Made by a program: the position numbers and the translations under genes. Positions 1 through 6,224 of a stretch of DNA of 18,183 nucleotides are shown here, one piece after another (within the stretch, counting starts at the first letter, position 1; every line of letters starts with the position of its first letter). The notes under the pieces are model-generated. The model ran no database searches, was not told the origin of the DNA, and was given only the letters and a program-made list of their open reading frames with translations. Source of the stretch: Kiritimatiellia bacterium (lineage in GTDB: Bacteria; Verrucomicrobiota; Kiritimatiellia; RFP12; UBA1067); NCBI GenBank assembly GCA_904502135.1, contig CAJGDE010000030.1, positions 1-18,183 of the forward strand, given 5' to 3'.

Positions 1-13
1 AAATGCGACTGGC

Positions 14-29
14 TGCCCCCATGGGGGCA
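14..29. repeat. 16-bp perfect GC-rich palindrome
   Basis: Bases 14-29 read TGCCCCCATGGGGGCA, a perfect self-complementary sequence. It directly follows the decamer AAATGCGACT at bases 1-10, which recurs at 146-155 and is again followed there by a GC-rich hairpin. The parallel arrangement suggests that this is a second, partly cut-off copy of the element described at 138-188. No gene can be assigned to bases 1-80: a short open stretch from the window edge to a stop at 37-39 is too short to interpret. Confidence 0.6.
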
Positions 30-81
30 TGGGGAATGAATAATCAATGTATACAACAGATTATAGGGTTATTTGCTTTAA

Positions 82-155
82 GGCAGAGTTAATGCAACCC
101 CTATGGATAAGGCAGATTCAATGCAACCAGGCAGAATGACAGAGTAAATGCGACT
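82..155 (+). repeat. Three degenerate 18-bp direct repeats
   Basis: Three copies of a degenerate 18-mer lie at 82-99 (GGCAGAGTTAATGCAACC), 111-128 (GGCAGATTCAATGCAACC) and 138-155 (GACAGAGTAAATGCGACT), starting 29 and 27 bases apart. A partial fourth copy (AAATGCGACT) opens the window at 1-10. Multiple terminal repeats of about this size are a known feature of IS21-family insertion-sequence ends, so this may be the end or remnant of such an element whose genes lie to the left. No transposase is visible here. They could also be protein-binding sites for the promoter at 221-250. Confidence 0.6.
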
Positions 156-188
156 CCCCGCTTCGCGGGCAGTCGCATTTACTCTGTC
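138..188. repeat. 51-bp near-perfect inverted repeat
   Basis: Arms 138-155 and 171-188 are exact 18-bp reverse complements. Inside them, after one C/C mismatch, CCCGC (157-161) pairs with GCGGG (165-169) around a TTC loop, giving a 23-bp stem in total. The left arm is also the third copy of the direct repeat at 82-155. The right side continues TTGTCA (189-194), roughly mirroring TGAC at 137-140, so the whole unit resembles a tiny palindromic element with inverted ends. It lacks the T-run of an intrinsic terminator on either strand. Confidence 0.85.
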
Positions 189-220
189 TTGTCACCCTCA
201 CGTCAAAACAGCGAGCCCAT

Positions 221-250
221 TTACAACACACACATAATTTTTGATATAAT
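221..250 (+). promoter_or_regulatory. Sigma70-type promoter for the PIG-L gene
   Basis: TTACAA at 221-226 and a consensus TATAAT at 245-250 are separated by 18 bases, which predicts a transcript start near 257 and a leader of about 27 bases. The ribosome-binding sequence GGAG (273-276) lies 7 bases before the ATG at 284. The promoter is read from sequence only. The palindrome ending at 188 lies just upstream. Confidence 0.65.
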
Positions 251-283
251 ACAACAATCAAACACACCTTTTGGAGAAATTCA

Positions 284-1282
284 ATGCCTATCAACAGACG
301 TTCATTTCTTGGCTTGAGCAAGGGTGCGGTAGCTTTCGCGGCCGCCACCTCAGCTACCGGTGTCTTAGCATCATCGAAAATAGAAGCCAAACCTAAAAAA
401 AAGCGCTCATTCATCGGCGCCTGCCCTCCCAGTTCGCGCGAATACAATACGCGCCGTCCCGGTCCTACCCGCGTTATGATCATCGGTGCGCATCCCGATG
501 ATGCAGACATCGTATGCGGCGGAACTGCCTTAAAACTTATAAGCCGTGGATTTAAAGTCAAATTCGTCTCTGTTACTGATGGGCGTATGGGACATCATAA
601 ACTTACTCCCGATGAGACGGCTGCGGTCCGCAGACGCGAAACCTTAGAGGCAGCCCGCCGTATGAATCTTGACGGTTATGACATTTACGGCTATCCGGAC
701 TGCGGTCTTTATCCGACGGAAGAAGCGCGCATGCTCGTAGCGCGCAAGATTCGCGAATACCAGCCCGATTTCATCATCACACACCGCACTTGCGACTATC
801 ATGCCGACCATCGCGCAACAGGCCAGCTCGTTATGGACGCGGGGTATCTTCTTGGCGTTCCGCACTGGTGCACGGAAGCTCCCGCGCAGAGACTTAGACC
901 TGTCATTCTTTACATGTCCGACAGCTTCACCCTTCCTCGCGCGTTAAGGCCTGACGTAATGATCGATGTCGATCCGTATCTCGACAGCCTCTGCGATGGA
1001 CTTGACGCTCAGGTTTCTCAGTTCTACGAATGGCTTCCGTGGGATGGAGGCAGAGAGGAAAAGGTCGCGGCTCTCGGCGACAGATCGGACATAAAAGCGA
1101 GAAACGCTTATCTTGTCAGATATGTTCTTGGGCGCAAGAGATACGACGCACGCCGCTTTGCGGACGCCTGGAAAGAGGAATTTCCCTCTCTCAACCTGCC
1201 CAAGCACATGGAAGTCTTTGAAGTCTCCGAATACGGCAGAGCTCCGACGGAAGAAGATTTAAAACTTTTCTGCGGAATGTAA
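284..1282 (+). CDS. Tat-exported PIG-L/LmbE family deacetylase
   Basis: This 332-residue protein belongs to the PIG-L (LmbE-like) family, zinc-dependent enzymes that remove N-acetyl groups from GlcNAc-type sugars. The N-terminus carries a twin-arginine motif (NRRSFLG, residues 4-10) followed by an alanine-rich hydrophobic stretch to about residue 30, so it should be exported folded by the Tat system. The metal-site motif AHPDDAD is at residues 69-75 (His70, Asp72, Asp73) and the second His cluster, TH at 166-167 and DYHADH at 171-176, completes the usual ligand set. TDGRMGHH (98-105) is also typical. It is the only plus-strand gene in the window, with its own promoter and terminator, so no partner indicates its substrate. 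The family call is firm. The substrate (peptidoglycan, glycan or small molecule) is unknown. Confidence 0.9.
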   Translation: MPINRRSFLGLSKGAVAFAAATSATGVLASSKIEAKPKKKRSFIGACPPSSREYNTRRPGPTRVMIIGAHPDDADIVCGGTALKLISRGFKVKFVSVTDGRMGHHKLTPDETAAVRRRETLEAARRMNLDGYDIYGYPDCGLYPTEEARMLVARKIREYQPDFIITHRTCDYHADHRATGQLVMDAGYLLGVPHWCTEAPAQRLRPVILYMSDSFTLPRALRPDVMIDVDPYLDSLCDGLDAQVSQFYEWLPWDGGREEKVAALGDRSDIKARNAYLVRYVLGRKRYDARRFADAWKEEFPSLNLPKHMEVFEVSEYGRAPTEEDLKLFCGM

Positions 1283-1301
1283 AAACCCGTCTCGGCAAAA
1301 T

Positions 1302-1342
1302 AAAAAGAACATTGAGAAGAAATTTCTCAATGTTCTTTTTTT
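1302..1342. terminator. Bidirectional intrinsic terminator between convergent genes
   Basis: AGAACATTGAGAA (1306-1318) pairs perfectly with TTCTCAATGTTCT (1324-1336) around a 5-base loop. The A-run at 1302-1306 and T-run at 1336-1342 extend the stem and supply a U-tract on either strand. It lies between the stop of the PIG-L gene (1282) and the stop of the ABC ATPase gene (1341-1343), so it can end both converging transcripts. Confidence 0.9.
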
Positions 1343-2033
1343 ATGAAAAACATCCTTCAAGAAGACGTTTCGTATAATCGCTTTTCGGACTTGAAAACAC
1401 GCGCTCGGCCGGACCTTCATCAACGAAAAGGCCCTTTTCCATGACCGCCACATTATCGCATACATTTTTAACGACAGCAAGATCGTGAGCTATAAGAATG
1501 ATGGAAAGCGACAGCTCCCTTCTTAAATCGCGAAATAGATTTAGTATTCTTGCCTGAACCGAAACGTCAAGAGCCGATACAGGTTCGTCAGCGATCAATA
1601 CCTCTGGGTTTACCGCCAGAGACCTTGCAACTGATATTCGCTGACATTGACCGCCTGACATTTCTCTAGGGTACTGGTTTAAAACGGCCTTTGAAAGCCC
1701 CACGATATCCACAAGTTCCTCAACGCTTCGGGATGAAGAATGTTTCGCGTGCCGCAAAGCCTCAGACAGCGTCTGCTTGGTCGTCATGCGCGGATTAAGA
1801 CTGCCTACGGCATCTTGGAAAATCATCTGCACGGAAGCGGCGTTAAGAATAATATCGCCGGATGTTTTTTTCTCCAAGCCGACCAAAGTTTTAGCTATCG
1901 TGGACTTTCCCGACCCGGAGCCTCCGACAATGCCGTAGATCTCATTTCTGGCGACTTTGAACGAAACGCCCTTTACCGCCTCAAAAGAGCCGTAATGAAC
2001 GACTAAATCTTTTACTTCAACAATGCTTTGCAT
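1341..2033 (-). CDS. ABC transporter ATP-binding protein, oligopeptide/nickel (Opp/Dpp) type
   Basis: This 230-residue ATPase subunit would power an ABC transporter at the inner face of the cytoplasmic membrane. All nucleotide-binding motifs are intact: Walker A GGSGSGKST (37-45), Q-loop Gln73, signature SGGQC (126-130), Walker B VLIADE (145-150), D-loop SALD (153-156) and H-loop His183. The spacing and wording (IFQDAVGSLNPRMT, DEPVSALDVSVQARILNL) match the DppF/OppF/NikE group. It ends soon after the core and lacks the C-terminal extension many Opp/Dpp ATPases carry. It overlaps the end of argH by 22 bases and is the last gene of the run. No permease, binding protein or second ATPase gene is nearby, so its partners must be encoded elsewhere. 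The exact substrate cannot be told. Confidence 0.88.
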   Translation of the reverse strand: MQSIVEVKDLVVHYGSFEAVKGVSFKVARNEIYGIVGGSGSGKSTIAKTLVGLEKKTSGDIILNAASVQMIFQDAVGSLNPRMTTKQTLSEALRHAKHSSSRSVEELVDIVGLSKAVLNQYPREMSGGQCQRISVARSLAVNPEVLIADEPVSALDVSVQARILNLFRDLRRELSLSIILIAHDLAVVKNVCDNVAVMEKGLFVDEGPAERVFSSPKSDYTKRLLEGCFS

Positions 2034-3379
2034 TTCGCATCGATAAATTTAAGATTTTTCTTTATGAAGAGAGCCTCTTCTTTAAGACGATCTTTGTATA
2101 TCTTAAGGTCTATTCCGCACGTCGTCCCCTCATGGGTTTTTGCGGCCACGACAGCATCGCAGTCCTCGCTTTCGAGAAGTTCAAGATGATCTCTGACCTC
2201 GTGATACGCATCTCTCCAAGGCTTGCCCTCGGCCACTTTTCTTAAAGCGACGTCAGTAGCGAATACGCCAGGACTGAACGCTTCGCGGCACTTATCGGCA
2301 TCAAAAGTCATGCCGTCTACGAGTTTTGCGAGGATTCTCAATGTCGTGCGCGTTGTATCAAGCCCCTTCATGTAAAGAAGTTTCACATCCTGCAGATCGC
2401 GATTATACCCGCCCGGCATCGCGTGCAAAAGCGTCAAAGCCGCCGTCTGCGAACCTATAACCTGAGCCGTCTTTCCGCGAACAAGCTCAAGAACGTCAGG
2501 ATTATATTTCTGCGGCATAATGGAAGAGCCGGTACAATACTCGCGAGGCAGTTTAAAGTATGCAAATTCAGGCATTGAGAATATTATCATATCCTCAGCC
2601 AACCTCGAAAGAACGCACATGATCTGCGCCAAGGCGGACAAAAGCGCCGCCTCGCATTCGCCTCTGGCCATGGAAGCGCCGAAGCAATTATGGATAGTGC
2701 GGGAAAATCCGAGCAGTTCGCTTGTGCGGGAACGATCAAGCGGCAACGGCACGCCGTAGCCTGCAGCGCTGCCGAGCGGATTTATGTCCGCGAGACGATA
2801 GGCCGCTTTCAAATTTTCAAGCTGATCCAAAATCATCTCGGCGTGCCCGGTGGCCCACATTTCGACGCTCGACGGCATAGCAGGCTGCAGATGTGTACGC
2901 CCCACAAGAGGAGTCTTGCCGCCCTTGGCCGCAAACTTAACGAGTGAAGAGACAAGCTCCACGACTTCCTGCGAAGTTCTAAGTATCTCATCTTTCATGT
3001 GAAGCCTGACATCAACGGCGACCTGATCATTGCGGCTGCGGCCGGTATGGATCTTTTTGCCCAAATCGCCGAGCTCCTCCGTAAGCATGCGCTCGACCGC
3101 CATGTGAACGTCTTGATCGTCAACGCGAATCTCGAACTGCCCATTCTCGGAAAGTTTCACGATCTTGGCAAGAGTTTTACGCACTTTGGACGCCTCTGCC
3201 TTCGTGACAACGGCGCGAGGGAGTTTCATCTCGGAAAGCATTGTCACATGAGCGGCCGTACCCATACAGTCCCACTTCGCCAAACTGAGATCTAGGACAG
3301 GATCTTCTCCTACCGTATAAGTCAAAACATCAGGGTCAACCGTATTGTCGGTAATCGTTTTCTTCGTATCTTTTTTCAT
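2012..3379 (-). CDS. argH: Argininosuccinate lyase
   Basis: The 455-residue protein should catalyse the last step of arginine synthesis, splitting argininosuccinate into arginine and fumarate in the cytoplasm. It shows the fumarase/aspartase superfamily signatures: HTGRSRND (111-118), GRTHLQPA (160-167) and the flexible loop GSSIMPQKYNPD (284-295) with catalytic Ser286. The N-terminal part (TYTVGEDPVLDLSLAKWDCMGTAAH) resembles the Bacteroidetes-style enzyme rather than the E. coli type, and the usual 'LWGGRF' opening is absent. The start codon overlaps the stop of the upstream gene in ATGA (3376-3379), indicating translational coupling. No other arginine gene is in the window. Length is normal for the family. 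Confidence 0.95.
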   Translation of the reverse strand: MKKDTKKTITDNTVDPDVLTYTVGEDPVLDLSLAKWDCMGTAAHVTMLSEMKLPRAVVTKAEASKVRKTLAKIVKLSENGQFEIRVDDQDVHMAVERMLTEELGDLGKKIHTGRSRNDQVAVDVRLHMKDEILRTSQEVVELVSSLVKFAAKGGKTPLVGRTHLQPAMPSSVEMWATGHAEMILDQLENLKAAYRLADINPLGSAAGYGVPLPLDRSRTSELLGFSRTIHNCFGASMARGECEAALLSALAQIMCVLSRLAEDMIIFSMPEFAYFKLPREYCTGSSIMPQKYNPDVLELVRGKTAQVIGSQTAALTLLHAMPGGYNRDLQDVKLLYMKGLDTTRTTLRILAKLVDGMTFDADKCREAFSPGVFATDVALRKVAEGKPWRDAYHEVRDHLELLESEDCDAVVAAKTHEGTTCGIDLKIYKDRLKEEALFIKKNLKFIDAKCKALLK

Positions 3380-4311
3380 TCCGTTTGCTCCGTTTTCTGA
3401 GATTCTTCAAGTGCTTGACAAAGTTTTGACTCTGCCTCGTCGAGCAAAGACAACAATTCTTTTTCGCTTTTCTGATATTTGGCCAATTCTATCAGAAATC
3501 TCCAATAAAGCCTAGATGACTCGGACATAAGCTCCCCTCTGCCGCCGCCAAAAAGAATCATCTCGCTCGCCTTATCATAAGCGCAAAGCCTGATGGCGTA
3601 ATCTTTTTTCGCAAGAGAAACCGCATCTCTAAAAGATATGCTGTGATACCGCCCGAGAAAAGGAGAATCAAAAGTCTTCGGATAGAGAAAATGACGCGAT
3701 GCAAATACAAGGATGTCTCTGCGAGAGGCTTTACCCGGCTCTAAAACCTTGCGAAGAAGCTTAAGATACGCCTCGTCATCCATATCCGCCCCGTCATCGC
3801 CCTTCTCTCCCTTAAGCCATCTTTCGAGACTCTCGCGATCTTCCTTTATACGCGCCTTGGGGTCGGTACGGCGATACACCTTCAAGGCAGTCTCATCGGA
3901 AATATCTTCATTTTTAACGGCTCTGAAAAACGCCTTTACGATCTCAAGACGAAGGCGATCAAGATCCGCGTACCCGGGGCTGAAGATATAAATATTTGAC
4001 CTACACCCTGATTGTGTATCGCGCACTTTCGTTATCACCGTATTGTCGTTTGTGCGCACGTCACCTACATACAAGGCTATTAGAGCGTTATCGAACTTAA
4101 CCGGCTTTATCGAAAGCGAGGAATAAAGAGCGCCGACCGTTTCAGATGCGAACCGTGCGATAGGCTGCTGAAATTCCCGGCGCATATCTTCCGGGCAATG
4201 CGCATAAACCTTTATAAGGCCGTCAGCCTGGCGAACGACAGGCGAGCGCATCCTTTGAAGGATTTCTGCGCGAGTCAACGCCAGCACAAGTATAGCCAAA
4301 ACGATCTTCAC
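3376..4311 (-). CDS. Hypothetical protein with N-terminal signal or anchor
   Basis: I do not recognise this 311-residue protein. It starts at a GTG (4311-4309) one base after the stop of the MraY-like gene, with AAGG about 9 bases upstream. The N-terminus (KIVLAILVLALTRAE) looks like a short signal peptide or membrane anchor, so it probably acts outside the cytoplasm. The rest is charged and mainly helical in character: an acidic/basic linker near residues 150-180 (KGEKGDDGADMDDEAY), and a C-terminal Glu/Gln/Lys-rich stretch that could form a coiled coil. A segment around residues 110-140 (IYIFSPGYADLDRLRLEIVKAFFRAV) has the look of a peptidase-MA-like or other gluzincin-like fold, but no HExxH zinc motif is present. 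Its tight coupling to the MraY-like gene suggests an envelope role; this is inference only. Confidence 0.7.
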   Translation of the reverse strand: MKIVLAILVLALTRAEILQRMRSPVVRQADGLIKVYAHCPEDMRREFQQPIARFASETVGALYSSLSIKPVKFDNALIALYVGDVRTNDNTVITKVRDTQSGCRSNIYIFSPGYADLDRLRLEIVKAFFRAVKNEDISDETALKVYRRTDPKARIKEDRESLERWLKGEKGDDGADMDDEAYLKLLRKVLEPGKASRRDILVFASRHFLYPKTFDSPFLGRYHSISFRDAVSLAKKDYAIRLCAYDKASEMILFGGGRGELMSESSRLYWRFLIELAKYQKSEKELLSLLDEAESKLCQALEESQKTEQTE

Positions 4312-4312
4312 G

Positions 4313-5389
4313 TCACCTGACCTTGACGAGCACCACCAGCAGCACGGACATTACCACTATCTGCATCAAAGTAAAACGCATCAAAACCTGCGCGTTTGAC
4401 CATTTCAGATTTTTCTTGCAATGATCATGAAGAGGAAAGCGTATCTTTCTTATCGCCGCATCATCGCCTATTTCAAAGCCTACTTTTTTAGCGACTCTCA
4501 ATATGACCAATTTCACAAGCCCGCCGCCGCCGTTGATGAGCACGATCGGAGAGAGCGCAATGATAAGAAAAGGATTGCCCGTAACGAGCACGAGCGCGCC
4601 GACTAAAATGCCGAGAAAACGGCTGCCCGCATCACCCATCAAAATCCGGGACGGTTCGGCGTTGAACCACAGATAACCGCCGAAACCGCCGGCGACGGTC
4701 ATTGCGAGAATCGCCCATTTAGCGGCCTCCGGATTGCAGGGGATGAGAAAGTAGTTAGCAACAGGCTTATAACCGATGACCACATAAAGAAGCGCGGCCA
4801 AAACCGCGAGCGCCACCAGTGTAAGCGTCCCCGCCAAGCCGTCGACTCCGTCGGAGCAATTGGTGGCGTTCATCGTAAACCAAAGTAGAAACGCGGCAAG
4901 CGGAACATAAAGCCAAAGCGGAACAAGCCACATTCCCTTGAAAAACGGCAGCCATATCAAAGTGCCGTGCCCCTTTGCGATGAAAAACGCGATGGCGATC
5001 GACACAACTGCGTCAAGAAGACCTTTCTTAAGCTCTCCCCACGGCACGGCCGCTTTGTCATCAAGATAACCGAAAAGCATAGCCGCGTAAAGGGCCGCGA
5101 GAGAAGCGAAATCCCACACTCCGAGCGGAACAAAAAGAAGTATGACAGGCAATGTCAGAAGAGTGACATAATACCCCGCCCCCGTGGGCTTTCCCTGCGA
5201 TTTCATTCCATCCGGCCCGCAGATGGCCTTGCCCCGGTCTTTAGGCAGCAAATCCCAAAGGCGCGGCAGAAACACGGCTATCGCCAAAGCGGCGAACAAT
5301 GCGCCGAGAGTCAAAAGCAAGGCGTGCGACTGCAGCAAGCGCAGCGGCCCCCAATACGACTGGAACAAAACTGAAAGATGATAAAGCAT
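4313..5389 (-). CDS. MraY/WecA-family polyprenyl-phosphate sugar-1-phosphate transferase (divergent MraY)
   Basis: A 358-residue multi-pass membrane protein of glycosyltransferase family 4, which transfers a sugar-1-phosphate from a UDP-sugar to undecaprenyl phosphate at the cytoplasmic face. Numbering from the ATG at 5389, the expected acidic sites are present: LDD (Asp110/Asp111), NATNCSDGVDG (Asp180, Asp183) and a FNAEPSRILMGDAG block (Asp253). The C-terminal PLHDHCKKNLKWSNAQVLMRF aligns with the MraY PLHHHFE..GWSE.QVV.RF motif, but HHH is HDH. The early MraY motif GTPTMGG reads GKPTGAG. It therefore seems closer to MraY than WecA but is not canonical, and may be a paralogue making another lipid-linked sugar. 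The start is set at ATG 5389: an in-frame GTG at 5395 overlaps the AAGGAG ribosome-binding site and is unlikely. No mur or other wall genes are adjacent. Confidence 0.82.
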   Translation of the reverse strand: MLYHLSVLFQSYWGPLRLLQSHALLLTLGALFAALAIAVFLPRLWDLLPKDRGKAICGPDGMKSQGKPTGAGYYVTLLTLPVILLFVPLGVWDFASLAALYAAMLFGYLDDKAAVPWGELKKGLLDAVVSIAIAFFIAKGHGTLIWLPFFKGMWLVPLWLYVPLAAFLLWFTMNATNCSDGVDGLAGTLTLVALAVLAALLYVVIGYKPVANYFLIPCNPEAAKWAILAMTVAGGFGGYLWFNAEPSRILMGDAGSRFLGILVGALVLVTGNPFLIIALSPIVLINGGGGLVKLVILRVAKKVGFEIGDDAAIRKIRFPLHDHCKKNLKWSNAQVLMRFTLMQIVVMSVLLVVLVKVR

Positions 5390-5394
5390 TTCCA

Positions 5395-5400
5395 CTCCTT
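5395..5400 (-). promoter_or_regulatory. Ribosome-binding site deciding the MraY-like start
   Basis: On the minus strand AAGGAG occupies 5400-5395, five bases before the ATG at 5389. The alternative GTG at 5395-5393 shares its first G with this site and could not use it, so the ATG start is preferred. Confidence 0.7.
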
Positions 5401-5422
5401 AAAATTCAATAGCAAAATTCAT

Positions 5423-6205
5423 TTAATCGATAATCTTGTACGTTGGCCCCTCTCCGGAATAGGAATCAAGACCTCCGGAAAACGAATCTTCACTTTCACA
5501 TACGGAGCGAACCGTTTTCAGTTTCGGACGCTCTCCGAAAAGAACGGTCCCGAGCCTAAGCCACGTAGCCCCTTCTTCCACGGCTACCTCGTAATCGCCG
5601 CTCATCCCCATGGAAAGGCGCGGCAGCTTGACCGAAAAGCGCTTTTCCATTTCATCGCGAAGCTCTCTTAAACGCCTAAAATACGGTCGGGAATCTTCAG
5701 GATTTTCTGAAAATGGCGCCATGGTCATAAGGCCTTCAAGCCAAATCCTGTCGGCAGAAAGAGCCCTCTCGACTATCATCGGCAGCTCTTCTGGAGTCAT
5801 TCCGCTTTTTGACTTTTCTCCTGACACGTTCACCTCAAGAAGAATATGGACATCTTTCCCGAGTTGAGAGGCGACAGAAGAGATGCGCTCAAGAAGCCTT
5901 AACGAATCGACAGAATGAATAAAGTCAAACGTCTCAACGGCATGACGGACCTTGTTTGTCTGAAGATGGCCGATGAGATGCCAAGCAAGACCGCGCACGG
6001 AAGACTCCTTCTTCCACATGGCCTCCTGAACCTTATTCTCCGCGACGATCGACAGCCCCGCGTCATAAGCCTCTTTCACGACCTCGGCGCCGTGCGTTTT
6101 AGTGACGGCTATAATCTCGACATCGTCAGCACTACGCGAACTGCGTTCGCACGCGGCGGCGATTCTGCCGCGCACTTCACTGAGTATTTCTTCAAGCGCG
6201 CGCAT
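5423..6205 (-). CDS. yggS: YggS/PLPBP-family pyridoxal-phosphate homeostasis protein
   Basis: This protein of 260 residues belongs to the YggS/PROSC family, single-domain TIM-barrel proteins that bind pyridoxal 5'-phosphate and help maintain B6 and amino-acid balance without a known enzymatic reaction. The PLP lysine is in VTKTH (Lys36). Other family blocks are HLIGHLQTNKVRHAVETFDFIHSVDS, LMTMAPF, and SMGMSGDYEVAVEEGATWLRLGTVLFGER near the C-terminus. I place the start at ATG 6205 because family members begin with an 'MRALEEILSEVRGRI'-like helix and a purine-rich AGGAGAAGGG lies 10 bases upstream; an in-frame upstream ATG at 6259 would add 18 unrelated residues and overlap the previous gene. 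It lies 19 bases after the acyl-CoA ligase stop and 33 bases before the MraY-like gene, in the same probable operon. Confidence 0.92.
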   Translation of the reverse strand: MRALEEILSEVRGRIAAACERSSRSADDVEIIAVTKTHGAEVVKEAYDAGLSIVAENKVQEAMWKKESSVRGLAWHLIGHLQTNKVRHAVETFDFIHSVDSLRLLERISSVASQLGKDVHILLEVNVSGEKSKSGMTPEELPMIVERALSADRIWLEGLMTMAPFSENPEDSRPYFRRLRELRDEMEKRFSVKLPRLSMGMSGDYEVAVEEGATWLRLGTVLFGERPKLKTVRSVCESEDSFSGGLDSYSGEGPTYKIID

Positions 6206-6224
6206 ATTGGGGAAACCCTTCTCC

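Noticed and set aside
1..39. C-terminal end of a gene entering from the left
   Set aside because: Only 12 codons are open before a stop and they cover a palindrome; too short to support a gene.
82..155. CRISPR array
   Set aside because: Repeats are only 18 bp, degenerate and separated by 9-11 bases, and there are just three plus one partial copy; no cas genes are present.
138..188. Intrinsic terminator
   Set aside because: The stem is very stable but lacks a U-tract on either strand, and both arms match a repeat family, suggesting another origin.
5390..5395. GTG start for the MraY-like gene
   Set aside because: The GTG overlaps the AAGGAG ribosome-binding site; the ATG at 5389 is correctly spaced.
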